Position numbers and translations under genes: made by a program. From Candidatus Tityobacter terrigena (lineage in GTDB: Bacteria > Vulcanimicrobiota > Vulcanimicrobiia > Vulcanimicrobiales > Vulcanimicrobiaceae), in NCBI GenBank assembly GCA_003156715.1, contig PMHO01000054.1, positions 146,904 through 184,800 of the forward strand: a stretch of DNA of 37,897 nucleotides. The letters are read 5' to 3'. A model generated the notes under the pieces. That model was given only the letters and a program-made list of their open reading frames with translations. It did not search any database and was not told the DNA's origin. This document shows, in pieces, positions 24,135 through 31,669 of this stretch. How positions within the stretch are numbered: position 1 is the first letter of the stretch; each line of letters opens with the position of its first letter.

Positions 24135-26266
24135 ACCAATGGGAGCTTACGCTCACGCTCGCAGCCATGGGCCTTTGCCTCGTAGGAGCCCTGGTGTGCC
24201 TCGCCTTGTCCGAGCGCGCGGCGGCCCGGGTTTTGGCAGTCACGGGCTGCAGCGCTGCGGCTCTGTCGCTCGTCGCGGCGGCCGGCGTCTTGGCCGGCGG
24301 CGCTAGCGGCGACCGTATTCTCTGGTCCCTTCCCGTGCTCGGCCCGCTCGCCGTCGGCACGACGCCGCTGGGCGCCCTCTTTGCGTGCGTCGCGTCGCTC
24401 GTCTACGTTCCGACCTCGCTGTATACGACCCGCTACATGGAGCACTACGAACGCGAGTATTCCGTGCGCGCCTTCAGCTGCTGGTACTGCGTCCTGTTGG
24501 CCGCGGGCATCGGACTCTTTATCTGCCGCGATGTAATGTCGTTTTTCATTCTGTGGGAGACCGTCGCGATTGCCAGTGCGGCTCTCGTTGCCTATGAATG
24601 GCGCCACTTGCGCAACGCCAGGGCAGCGTTCGTCATGCTGGCAATGAGCGAGGCCGGTACGGTCGCCGCCATGCTCGCCCTCCTGCTGGCCCGCAGCGGT
24701 TCCGAGTCGCTCCGCTTCGGCTTACCGGCTCCTGCGTTGACGACGCCGCTAGCGTGGTCGATCTTTCTCTTGTCGTTCTTCGGCTTTGGCGTAAAGGCGG
24801 GGTTGCTGCCGGTAAACTCCTGGCTGCCCCGTGCCTATCCGATCGCACCGGGCAACGTCTCGGCGCTGTTGTCGGGCGCGATTGTGAATCTGGGCGTCTA
24901 CGGAATCGTCCTCGTGAACATGGAGCTGGTACCGGTCCGGTTTGCGAGCGAAGGCGTCGTCGTTCTCATCGTCGGTGCGTCTTCGGCCCTGATCGGCATT
25001 CTCTACGCCACGATCGAAGACGACCTCAAGGCGATGCTCGCGTACAGTTCGATCGAAAATCTGGGGATCGCGCTGACCGCACTCGGCGTAGCGTTCGTCT
25101 TCGTCGCCGAGCACCAGCCGCTTTTCGCCGCGATCGGATTTGCGGCCGGCATCTATCACATGGCAAACCACTCCGCGTATAAGGCTCTCCTTTTTCTCGG
25201 GGCCGCGACGATCGACGTAAAGCTGGGCAGCCGTTCGATGAATCGCCTCGGCGGAGCGATCCGCGTCCTTCCGGTTACTGCGGCCCTTTTTCTCGTCGGG
25301 GCGCTTTCGATCGCCGCGATTCCGCCGTTCAACGGCTTTGCCAGCGAGTGGCTGACGTTCCAGGCGCTCCTTCGAAGCGTGGAGCTCGCTCCACTTGGCC
25401 TGCGCGAGGTTTTCGCACTGTGCGGCGCCGCGCTGGCGCTCACTGCCGCTCTCGCCGTGACGTGCTTCGTGAAAGCGTTCGGTATGACGTTTCTCGGCAC
25501 GATGCGAACGGTCCAGCCAACGGTGAGCGAGGCGTCGGCTACGATGAAGCTGGGCATGGCGCTGCTCGCGCTCGAATGCGTGCTCCTGGGAATTCTGCCG
25601 ACCTACGTGCTGGCCGCGATCGACCACGGCGGCGCCGCAATCTTCGGACTGGGCACCGTGAACCAGGCACTCGTCCCGCCCTTTTTTGAGCCAAACGCGC
25701 GTCCGAATCCGCTGCCATCCGATTTCGTCGCGACCTTCCATGCCCTCGGCGCCCAGATCGGCGCGGGATTACCGGGCCGGGGGCTAGTCGTGATGTTGCG
25801 CGGCGGAGCGGCAAATCCAGTCGTGTTTGCGATGTCGACCACGTACTTCACCCTCATCCTTGCGGTGCTTCTCGGCCTGGTTTACGGCATCGTTCGCTTC
25901 GTCACGCGAGGCCGGCGGGTTCTACGCGTCCCACCCTGGACCGGTGGATTGCAACCCTTGCTTGCGGAAATGACCTACACCGCGACGGGCTTCTCGAATC
26001 CGGTGCGCGTGATCTTCGACGCGATCTTCAACCCAACCGAAGTCGAGAACGAGCGCGAAACGATCCACGAGCATTTTCGGTCCGCGATTCGGCGCAAGCG
26101 TGAAGATGTGTTTCTGGCAGATCGCGCCGTGAGCGCGCCGCTAGCGTCGGCCGTTCGAAGCGCAGCGTCCTTGCTCGCTCGAATGCATCACGGGCGGCTA
26201 GCGGCGTACGTCGCCTACACGCTCGGAACGCTGCTCGTGGCACTCGCTATCGTAACGTTGACGTGA
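24131..26266 (+). CDS. HyfB-like antiporter-type membrane subunit
   Basis: This 711-residue NuoL-family protein is the second antiporter-like subunit of the complex. It has about 14 core TM helices, then a large C-terminal domain and a final TM helix near residues 690-710. The functional pair is E143 (FILWETVAIASA) and K222 (FGFGVKAGLLPVNSWLPRAYP). DLKAMLAYSSIENLG is the broken-helix lysine motif. HyfB is 672 residues in E. coli, so the length fits. It overlaps the small-subunit gene by ATGA and is the last gene of the operon; the transposon starts 47 bp after its stop. With HyfF it gives two pumping modules; no HyfD-like third module is present. Confidence 0.92.
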   Translation: MNQWELTLTLAAMGLCLVGALVCLALSERAAARVLAVTGCSAAALSLVAAAGVLAGGASGDRILWSLPVLGPLAVGTTPLGALFACVASLVYVPTSLYTTRYMEHYEREYSVRAFSCWYCVLLAAGIGLFICRDVMSFFILWETVAIASAALVAYEWRHLRNARAAFVMLAMSEAGTVAAMLALLLARSGSESLRFGLPAPALTTPLAWSIFLLSFFGFGVKAGLLPVNSWLPRAYPIAPGNVSALLSGAIVNLGVYGIVLVNMELVPVRFASEGVVVLIVGASSALIGILYATIEDDLKAMLAYSSIENLGIALTALGVAFVFVAEHQPLFAAIGFAAGIYHMANHSAYKALLFLGAATIDVKLGSRSMNRLGGAIRVLPVTAALFLVGALSIAAIPPFNGFASEWLTFQALLRSVELAPLGLREVFALCGAALALTAALAVTCFVKAFGMTFLGTMRTVQPTVSEASATMKLGMALLALECVLLGILPTYVLAAIDHGGAAIFGLGTVNQALVPPFFEPNARPNPLPSDFVATFHALGAQIGAGLPGRGLVVMLRGGAANPVVFAMSTTYFTLILAVLLGLVYGIVRFVTRGRRVLRVPPWTGGLQPLLAEMTYTATGFSNPVRVIFDAIFNPTEVENERETIHEHFRSAIRRKREDVFLADRAVSAPLASAVRSAASLLARMHHGRLAAYVAYTLGTLLVALAIVTLT

Positions 26267-26308
26267 GGCGGCCGTGTAGCGCCAATCGAACATTCAAGAA
26301 ATTTGGGC

Positions 26309-26336
26309 TTGACAGGTGACTAAACGGGGTTATTAT
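26309..26336 (+). promoter_or_regulatory. Promoter-like element spanning the left transposon end
   Basis: TTGACA at 26309-26314 and TATTAT at 26331-26336 are 16 bp apart. Five of the six -35 bases lie outside the inverted repeat and the -10 lies at its inner edge. The element may add to transposase transcription and would give a leader of about 30 nt. A second, better promoter follows immediately. Confidence 0.45.
26314..26335 (+). repeat. Left terminal inverted repeat of the transposon
   Basis: The 22-bp sequence starts AGGTGAC and ends GGGTTATTA. It matches the reverse complement of 28314-28335 at 16 of 22 positions: the first seven and last nine bases are identical, and the six central bases all differ. 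Confidence 0.7.
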
Positions 26337-26340
26337 ATAT

Positions 26341-26369
26341 TTGACAAAAACTAGGCACTAGGCTAAAAT
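26341..26369 (+). promoter_or_regulatory. Strong sigma-70-like promoter of the transposase, predicted leaderless
   Basis: TTGACA at 26341-26346 and TAAAAT at 26364-26369 are separated by exactly 17 bp. The transposase ATG begins at 26376, 7 nt after the -10, where transcription would normally start. The mRNA would then have no leader and no ribosome-binding site. This is the clearest promoter in the window. Confidence 0.7.
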
Positions 26370-26375
26370 AGGGGC

Positions 26376-27302
26376 ATGGACGCGCCCCTTCCGCAGACCA
26401 TGATCGAAGCCGTTCGGCGCTTCGAGGAGCCGCAAGTCGCCCACGACTACTTCGTCGCGATCAGATGGCCGCAGGGAGTGGCTTGCCCTCGCGCCTGCGG
26501 TTCGCTAGACATTAAGTACTACCCGAAGCATCGCCGTTGGTATTGCCGGGACTGCCGCGGCCAATTCACGGCCAAAGTCGGGACGATCTTTGAGGATTCA
26601 CCCATCGGCTTCGACAAGTGGTTGCCGGCGATGTGGCTGATCGCAAGCAACCGCAACGGCATTTCGTCTTGCGAAGTCGCCCGCGCCCTGAAGGTCACGC
26701 AAAAGACGGCCTGGTTTATGCTGCACCGTTTGCGCGAGGTTATGGCGAACGAGTCTTTCGAGTTACTCAAGGCCAATGCCGTTGAAGCGGACGAGACATT
26801 TATCGGCGGCAGAAGAAAGATGGGCCGCTTCCCCGATGGTCGCGCCCAGCGTCGTGCTCCCGGCTACGGCAAAATGACGGTGCAGGGGATGGTCGAGCGC
26901 AAGGGCCGGATTCGTGCGTTCGTCGTCCTGGAATCGGACAAGCTTACGTTGGCGGACCGGATTCGCCAGCACGTCGCTCGCGGAACCACGATCTACACAG
27001 ACGCTGCGGCAGCGTATATGGGTCTGAAGCGCGACTTCACGCACTACGCGATCAACCACGCGATTGAGTACGTCAACGGCCACATTCACACGAACAGCAT
27101 CGAAGCGTTTTGGTCTGTTTTCAAGCGTACTATTCGCGGAACGTACATCGCCCCGCGACCGAAGCACCTACAGCGTTACGTCGAAGAGCAAGTGTTCCGC
27201 TTCAATGCTCGCAAGGAAAAGGATGGAGAGCGGTTTCCCAGGGCGCTGAAGCGCGCCGAGGGTGTTCGATTGACCTATAAGGCGCTGATCGAAAAGCCGT
27301 GA
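26376..27302 (+). CDS. IS1595-family (ISXO2-like) transposase
   Basis: This 308-residue transposase has the ISXO2 layout. An N-terminal zinc ribbon holds C37, C41, C57 and C60 (WYCRDCRGQFT), a helix-turn-helix-like segment follows (ISSCEVARALKVTQKTAWFMLH, residues about 96-117), and the catalytic domain comes last. The acidic residues are D139 in VEADETFIGG and D209 in IYTDAAAAY, followed by HTNSIEAFWSVFKR with N240 and E243 at the third catalytic position, as expected for the DD-N/E variants of this family. It appears intact and full length, so the element may be active. The ATG at 26376 follows only GGGGC, consistent with leaderless translation. Its stop overlaps the GTG of the next gene. 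Confidence 0.93.
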   Translation: MDAPLPQTMIEAVRRFEEPQVAHDYFVAIRWPQGVACPRACGSLDIKYYPKHRRWYCRDCRGQFTAKVGTIFEDSPIGFDKWLPAMWLIASNRNGISSCEVARALKVTQKTAWFMLHRLREVMANESFELLKANAVEADETFIGGRRKMGRFPDGRAQRRAPGYGKMTVQGMVERKGRIRAFVVLESDKLTLADRIRQHVARGTTIYTDAAAAYMGLKRDFTHYAINHAIEYVNGHIHTNSIEAFWSVFKRTIRGTYIAPRPKHLQRYVEEQVFRFNARKEKDGERFPRALKRAEGVRLTYKALIEKP

Positions 27303-28066
27303 GGTCCGGGAATCGAAAATTCCCGCTAAATGGCGCTTTTCTCAAACTCAATCGGTCCCGCCACCACATCCAAGAGTTTGACCGTGCTAGACAGGCGTTT
27401 ATCAAAAGCCAACCGTATGCCGCTTGGATACAAGAATATACGAGCGGTTCGCAGGAGATTGACAATGGTGGCGGGGGAGAGAATATCTTTCCGCGCGCTC
27501 ACCTCTCCTGCGCCGCTGGCGACGCGGTCCATAATATGCGGTCCGCCCTCGATCACGTCGCTTATGAAGTAGCGCGACTTCGCAAAAGCGAAGGACGACA
27601 AATCTCCCTGCGCAGTCCCGGAATAGCGTTCTTGATCATCCGCGACAAAGAAGTGTTTGAGCGAAAGGTTCGCGAGAGAGAAATAGACCGAATCGGTGAA
27701 GATTGGGTCGATTTCCTCAGGAACCATCAGCCGTATAGCGGAGGGTACGGAGACCTCCTTCTCCGGATGTCCGAACTCGACAACATGGACAAACACCGAG
27801 AACTGGTCAATATCAGCGAAAGAAGCGAACTCGCCGTCTTTCGCAAGGGGGGAAACTGCGAGCGGTTCTCCGGTCCGTTCAAAGAAGCAATAAAAACGGC
27901 ATCCCTCAAGCCGGATACCGAGTCGTATATTATCGCCCACGGCGTAACGCTGGCCGAGACCCTGGGAACCTACGACGTGCGAAAAGACGCTTCCCTTGAG
28001 CTCATGGAGCTCGCCAGCGTCATTAATACGGTTGTCGTGGAAGCGAAGAAAAAGTTCTTCGCTTAG
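27299..28066 (+). CDS. Transposon passenger protein, HEPN-like helical candidate
   Basis: No function is assigned. This 255-residue, mostly helical protein begins with a KLNRSRHHIQEFDRARQAF segment. It then carries 'GDAVHNMRSALDHVAYEVA' (about residues 74-92) and 'LDNMDKHRELVNIS' (about 158-171). Proteins with a 'GD-x-x-H-N-L/M-R-S-A-L-D-H' helix and a later 'N-x-D-K-H-R' motif form a large, uncharacterised family in many bacteria, and a HEPN-like bundle is possible. The start is GTG 27299, overlapping the transposase stop, so the gene is co-translated with the transposase inside the element. Its codon use is noticeably less G+C-rich than the chromosome around it. Confidence 0.65.
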   Translation: MRSGNRKFPLNGAFLKLNRSRHHIQEFDRARQAFIKSQPYAAWIQEYTSGSQEIDNGGGGENIFPRAHLSCAAGDAVHNMRSALDHVAYEVARLRKSEGRQISLRSPGIAFLIIRDKEVFERKVREREIDRIGEDWVDFLRNHQPYSGGYGDLLLRMSELDNMDKHRELVNISERSELAVFRKGGNCERFSGPFKEAIKTASLKPDTESYIIAHGVTLAETLGTYDVRKDASLELMELASVINTVVVEAKKKFFA

Positions 28067-28221
28067 CCAGCCGTCCTCGTCGCTTTCTTTGTCCGCTTGC
28101 GTTTCGGTCGCGCCGCTTCCGCCTTGTCTACGGCTTCCTTCGGCACCGCGATCACGGCACGAACGAACGCCTTCAACTCGTCCTCCGGGACGAGCGGTTC
28201 CAGCTTGCGCGGTTGCTTCAT
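28063..28221 (-). CDS. Small basic C-tail protein inside the transposon
   Basis: This is a 52-residue protein, MKQPRKLEPLVPEDELKAF at the start, then AVIAVPKEAVDKAE and a very basic tail (RPKRKRTKKATRTAG). Small proteins with a 'L-x-P-L-V-P-x-D-x-L/F-x-A-F/L-x-x-x-x-x-x-P' core and a Lys/Arg-rich end are seen as hypothetical ORFs next to mobile genes; this is from memory. It is convergent with the passenger gene, sharing stop-codon bases (4-bp overlap). The frame also opens at 28308; ATG 28221 is preferred because the conserved-looking part starts there, but no ribosome-binding site is clear at either. Confidence 0.45.
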   Translation of the reverse strand: MKQPRKLEPLVPEDELKAFVRAVIAVPKEAVDKAEAARPKRKRTKKATRTAG

Positions 28222-28313
28222 AGTCCGGTAGGTTCGACGCGATCTGCGCGCCGTCCGCCGTAGGACCGTAGTCGGTGGGATATTCCACCCCACCCTAATT
28301 TTCGTCAAGTGAG

Positions 28314-28335
28314 TAATAACCCTAAACGGTCACCT
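28314..28335 (-). repeat. Right terminal inverted repeat of the transposon
   Basis: This is the inward-facing partner of 26314-26335; read on the minus strand it starts AGGTGACCG and ends GGGTTATTA, with 16 of 22 bases identical. Its outermost base is shared with a TATAAT at 28335-28340, so the element edge may contribute to transcription of the ArsR-type gene. Confidence 0.7.
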
Positions 28336-28369
28336 ATAATGGCGCTGGCGAGTTGACGAGGGCTCGCCA
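28335..28369 (+). promoter_or_regulatory. TATAAT -10 and palindromic candidate operator of the ArsR gene
   Basis: A perfect TATAAT lies at 28335-28340, with no good -35 at the usual distance. It is followed by the inverted repeat TGGCGAG (28346-28352) and CTCGCCA (28363-28369), 10 bp apart, ending 5 bp before the ArsR-type start codon. Position just after the -10 suits autorepression by the ArsR-type protein. Confidence 0.5.
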
Positions 28370-28374
28370 ATCGG

Positions 28375-28677
28375 ATGGATGTCTTCAAGGCCCTCGCCGA
28401 TCCTAGTCGGCGACGCTTGCTCGACGCGCTATACGAACGCGATGGTCAAACGCTCGGCGAACTCTGCGGACACTTGGACATGACGCGCTTCGGCGTCATG
28501 AAGCATCTTGGCATCTTGGAAGTTGCCGGGCTCGTCGTTATACGGCGCGAGGGGCGCGAGAAGCGGCACTTCCTCAATCCCGTCCCCATTCAGTCGCTGT
28601 ACGACCGCTGGGTCAGCAAGTACCGGTCACGCTGGACCAAAGCGCTCGGCGCGTTCAAAAACGAATTGGAGAAATGA
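28375..28677 (+). CDS. ArsR-family transcriptional regulator
   Basis: This 100-residue winged-helix protein starts MDVFKALADPSRRRLLDALY, the standard opening of the ArsR/SmtB fold, with the recognition helix region GELCGHLDMTRFGVMKHLGI at about residues 31-50 and a beta wing VVIRREGREKRHFLNP. No metal-binding cysteine pair (CVC) is present, so it is of the non-metal type commonly paired with SRPBCC/AHSA1 genes. It overlaps the next gene through ATGA and probably represses its own operon via the palindrome at 28346-28369. The inducer is unknown. Confidence 0.92.
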   Translation: MDVFKALADPSRRRLLDALYERDGQTLGELCGHLDMTRFGVMKHLGILEVAGLVVIRREGREKRHFLNPVPIQSLYDRWVSKYRSRWTKALGAFKNELEK

Positions 28678-29138
28678 TGTCGACGACCTTGCAGCACGTG
28701 TATCGAGTCTACATTCGCACGACACCGCAGAGACTGTGGCAAGCGATCACCAACGGAGACTTGACGAAGCTCTACTTCTTCGGCGGCGCGGTGCAGTCGG
28801 ATTGGCGAGCCGGTTCGGCGATGCGCTATGCCGGCGATGATGGGCAATCAATGCTCGAAGGGGAGATCTTTGAGATCGATCCTCCGCGCAAGCTCGTTCA
28901 TTCGTTCATCCATCACTGGGAAGGCGAGTCGAAGGATCCGCCCTCGCGCGTGACGTACGAGATCGAGCCGCACGGCGAAACCTGCTTGCTAACCCTCACG
29001 CACGAACACTTCGCGGGCGAGACCGAGCTCGCAAAGAGCACGCAACGCGGCTGGTCGCTGATCCTATCGAGCATGAAAAGCCTGCTCGAGACCGGCAAAC
29101 CGCTGGCGATGAGCGATGCGGTGGCAGCAACGGCGTAG
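28674..29138 (+). CDS. SRPBCC / AHSA1-type (START-like) protein
   Basis: This 154-residue protein has the helix-grip fold of the AHSA1/SRPBCC superfamily: VYRVYIRTTPQRLWQAITN at the start, a central strand with GEIFEIDPPRKLVHSF, and a long C-terminal helix GWSLILSSMKSLLETG. Such proteins bind small hydrophobic ligands in a deep pocket; the ligand is not known. The ArsR-plus-AHSA1 gene pair is very common in bacteria and suggests a small autonomous response unit. The ATG at 28674 overlaps the regulator's stop; ATG 28677 is an equally good start. Its end is 7 bp from the convergent livF. Confidence 0.9.
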   Translation: MMSTTLQHVYRVYIRTTPQRLWQAITNGDLTKLYFFGGAVQSDWRAGSAMRYAGDDGQSMLEGEIFEIDPPRKLVHSFIHHWEGESKDPPSRVTYEIEPHGETCLLTLTHEHFAGETELAKSTQRGWSLILSSMKSLLETGKPLAMSDAVAATA

Positions 29139-29145
29139 AACGCAG

Positions 29146-29838
29146 TTACACGCCCAGGTGGGCGAGCAGGTCGCTTTCCCGCTGGATTACCTCGGCGTTC
29201 GTCATCGACTCGACGATGCGGCCGTGCACCATCAAGTAGTGACGGTCGGCGACCCGCGTCGCGAAGCGCAGATTTTGCTCGACTAGAAGGATCGTCACGC
29301 CGGACTTCTTGATCTCGAGAATCAGCTCGCCGATCGCGTCGACGATGACGGGTGCCAACCCCTCCGTCGGCTCGTCGAGCAGGATGAGGCGCGCGCCGCT
29401 GCGCAGCACGCGCGCGATGGCCAGCATCTGCTGCTCGCCGCCGGACAAGGTGGTGCCCATCGCCCGCCCGCGCTCTTTGAGGATGGGAAACAACGCATAG
29501 ATGCGCTCGAGCGGCCAGGCTCCGGCGCCGATGATCGGCGGCAGCGCGAGGTTTTCGGCCACCGTCAGGCTCGCATATACGCCGCGCTCTTCGGGCACGA
29601 AACCGATGCCGCGCCGCGCGATCTTGTCCGCGGGCAAGCCGGCGATCGACCTTCCTTCGAAGCGCACTTCGCCCGTTACCCGGCGCAGAATACCCATGAT
29701 CGATTTGAGGGTCGTGGTCTTGCCCGCGCCGTTACGTCCGACGAGCGTGACGACTTCACCGCGGTCGACCCACAGATCGACCCCGCGCAGAACGTGGCTT
29801 TCGTCGTAGAAGGCATTGAGGTCGCGCGTCTCAAGCAT
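29146..29838 (-). CDS. livF: HAAT ABC transporter ATPase, LivF-type
   Basis: This 230-residue ATPase drives a branched-chain amino-acid-type importer. Walker A is GRNGAGKTTT with K40, the ABC signature is LSGGEQQMLAIAR near residue 132, and Walker B is LILLDEPTEGLAP near residue 155. The start [20 protein letters not shown] and the compact length are LivF-like. Its ATG overlaps the end of livG by 8 bp, so the two are coupled. It likely works with the LivH and LivM permeases encoded at 11.9-13.9 kb, which lack their own ATPase genes; the pairing is inferred. Confidence 0.93.
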   Translation of the reverse strand: MLETRDLNAFYDESHVLRGVDLWVDRGEVVTLVGRNGAGKTTTLKSIMGILRRVTGEVRFEGRSIAGLPADKIARRGIGFVPEERGVYASLTVAENLALPPIIGAGAWPLERIYALFPILKERGRAMGTTLSGGEQQMLAIARVLRSGARLILLDEPTEGLAPVIVDAIGELILEIKKSGVTILLVEQNLRFATRVADRHYLMVHGRIVESMTNAEVIQRESDLLAHLGV

Positions 29839-30586
29839 GCGCGTCCCTTCCGCCCAGATAGGCGTCGATCACGCGTTGGTCGCCACGCACCTGCTGGTAG
29901 GTACCTTCGACCAGAATCTTGCCGCGCTGCAACACCGTAATGGTATTCGAAAGGTCGGACACGACGCTGAGGTTGTGCTCGACGAGAACGACCGTGCGTC
30001 CCCGTGCTACACGCCCGATCAGGGCCGAGATGCGGCCCACGTCTTCGGTCCCCATGCCGGCCGTCGGCTCGTCGAGCAGCAGTACCTTCGGATCCGGCGC
30101 TAGCGAGATGGCGAGTTCGAGCGCGCGCTTGCGGCCGTAAGCGAGCTGGACGGCGAGCAGGTCGCGCTCCTTGTCCAGCCCGACGTCGTCGAGCAGTTCG
30201 CGGGCGCGCTCGTCGAGGCGCCCGGTCGCCTTTCCGGGAAGCCAAAAACGGTACGGCAACTCGGTGCGCGCTTCGAGCGATACCTTGACGTTGTCGAGCA
30301 CCGAGAGATGCAAGAAGATGCTGTTGATTTGAAAGCTGCGGACCATGCCCAGGCGCGCGATGCGGTGCGGGGCCATTCCGGTGATGTCGAGCTCGCCGTA
30401 GCAGATCGTTCCGCTCGTCGGAACGACGAAGCCGGAGAGCAGGTTAAAGAGCGTCGTCTTGCCGGCCCCATTGGGACCGATGATCGCGTGGATCGTCCCT
30501 TCTTCAACCGATAGCGACACGTCGTCGACGGCGCAGTAGCCCGCGAACGACTTCGAAAGGCCGCCGGTCCGTACGATCGCGCCCAT
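29831..30586 (-). CDS. livG: HAAT ABC transporter ATPase, LivG-type
   Basis: This 251-residue ATPase is the larger partner of LivF. Walker A is [12 protein letters not shown] with K43; the LivG-specific segment [20 protein letters not shown] follows. The ABC signature is the divergent [12 protein letters not shown] (LivG usually has LSYGxQRxLEIA), so the second position is Ala instead of Ser, while Walker [11 protein letters not shown] is normal. The ATG is at 30586. It is divergent from an aldo/keto reductase gene with a 95-bp gap in which no clear promoter was seen. Confidence 0.93.
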   Translation of the reverse strand: MGAIVRTGGLSKSFAGYCAVDDVSLSVEEGTIHAIIGPNGAGKTTLFNLLSGFVVPTSGTICYGELDITGMAPHRIARLGMVRSFQINSIFLHLSVLDNVKVSLEARTELPYRFWLPGKATGRLDERARELLDDVGLDKERDLLAVQLAYGRKRALELAISLAPDPKVLLLDEPTAGMGTEDVGRISALIGRVARGRTVVLVEHNLSVVSDLSNTITVLQRGKILVEGTYQQVRGDQRVIDAYLGGRDAHA

Positions 30587-30681
30587 TCGACGCGGTTCCC
30601 CGAAGCGGGAGGGGGCTTCCTCCGCAAACGGCGCGAGCCCAATCGGGGGTGAGGCACGGGTTCGGCGGGTATTTCTCGTGC

Positions 30682-31659
<978 letters not shown>

Positions 31660-31669
31660 ACGAACGGTT

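Larger units (their letters stand above)
26314..28335. mobile_element. IS1595/ISXO2-type transposon with passenger genes
   Basis: An element of about 2.0 kb is bounded by imperfect 22-bp inverted repeats that both begin AGGTGAC at their outer edge. It contains an ISXO2-like transposase, a coupled 255-residue gene and a short opposing gene. It sits in the gap between the last Hyf-like gene and an ArsR-type gene and interrupts neither. No matching target-site duplication is seen (left flank GGGCTTGAC, right flank ATAATGGCG), so either the exact ends are off by some bases or the insertion is old. Its codon and base use looks less G+C-rich than the flanking genes, particularly in the passenger gene. 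Confidence 0.75.

Noticed and set aside
18754..26266. Formate hydrogenlyase or hydrogenase-4
   Set aside because: The large subunit lacks all four Ni-binding cysteines and no formate dehydrogenase or hydrogenase maturation gene is present.
26300..28345. Target-site duplication around the transposon
   Set aside because: Left flank (GGGCTTGAC) and right flank (ATAATGGCG) do not match over 8 bp, so no duplication is claimed.
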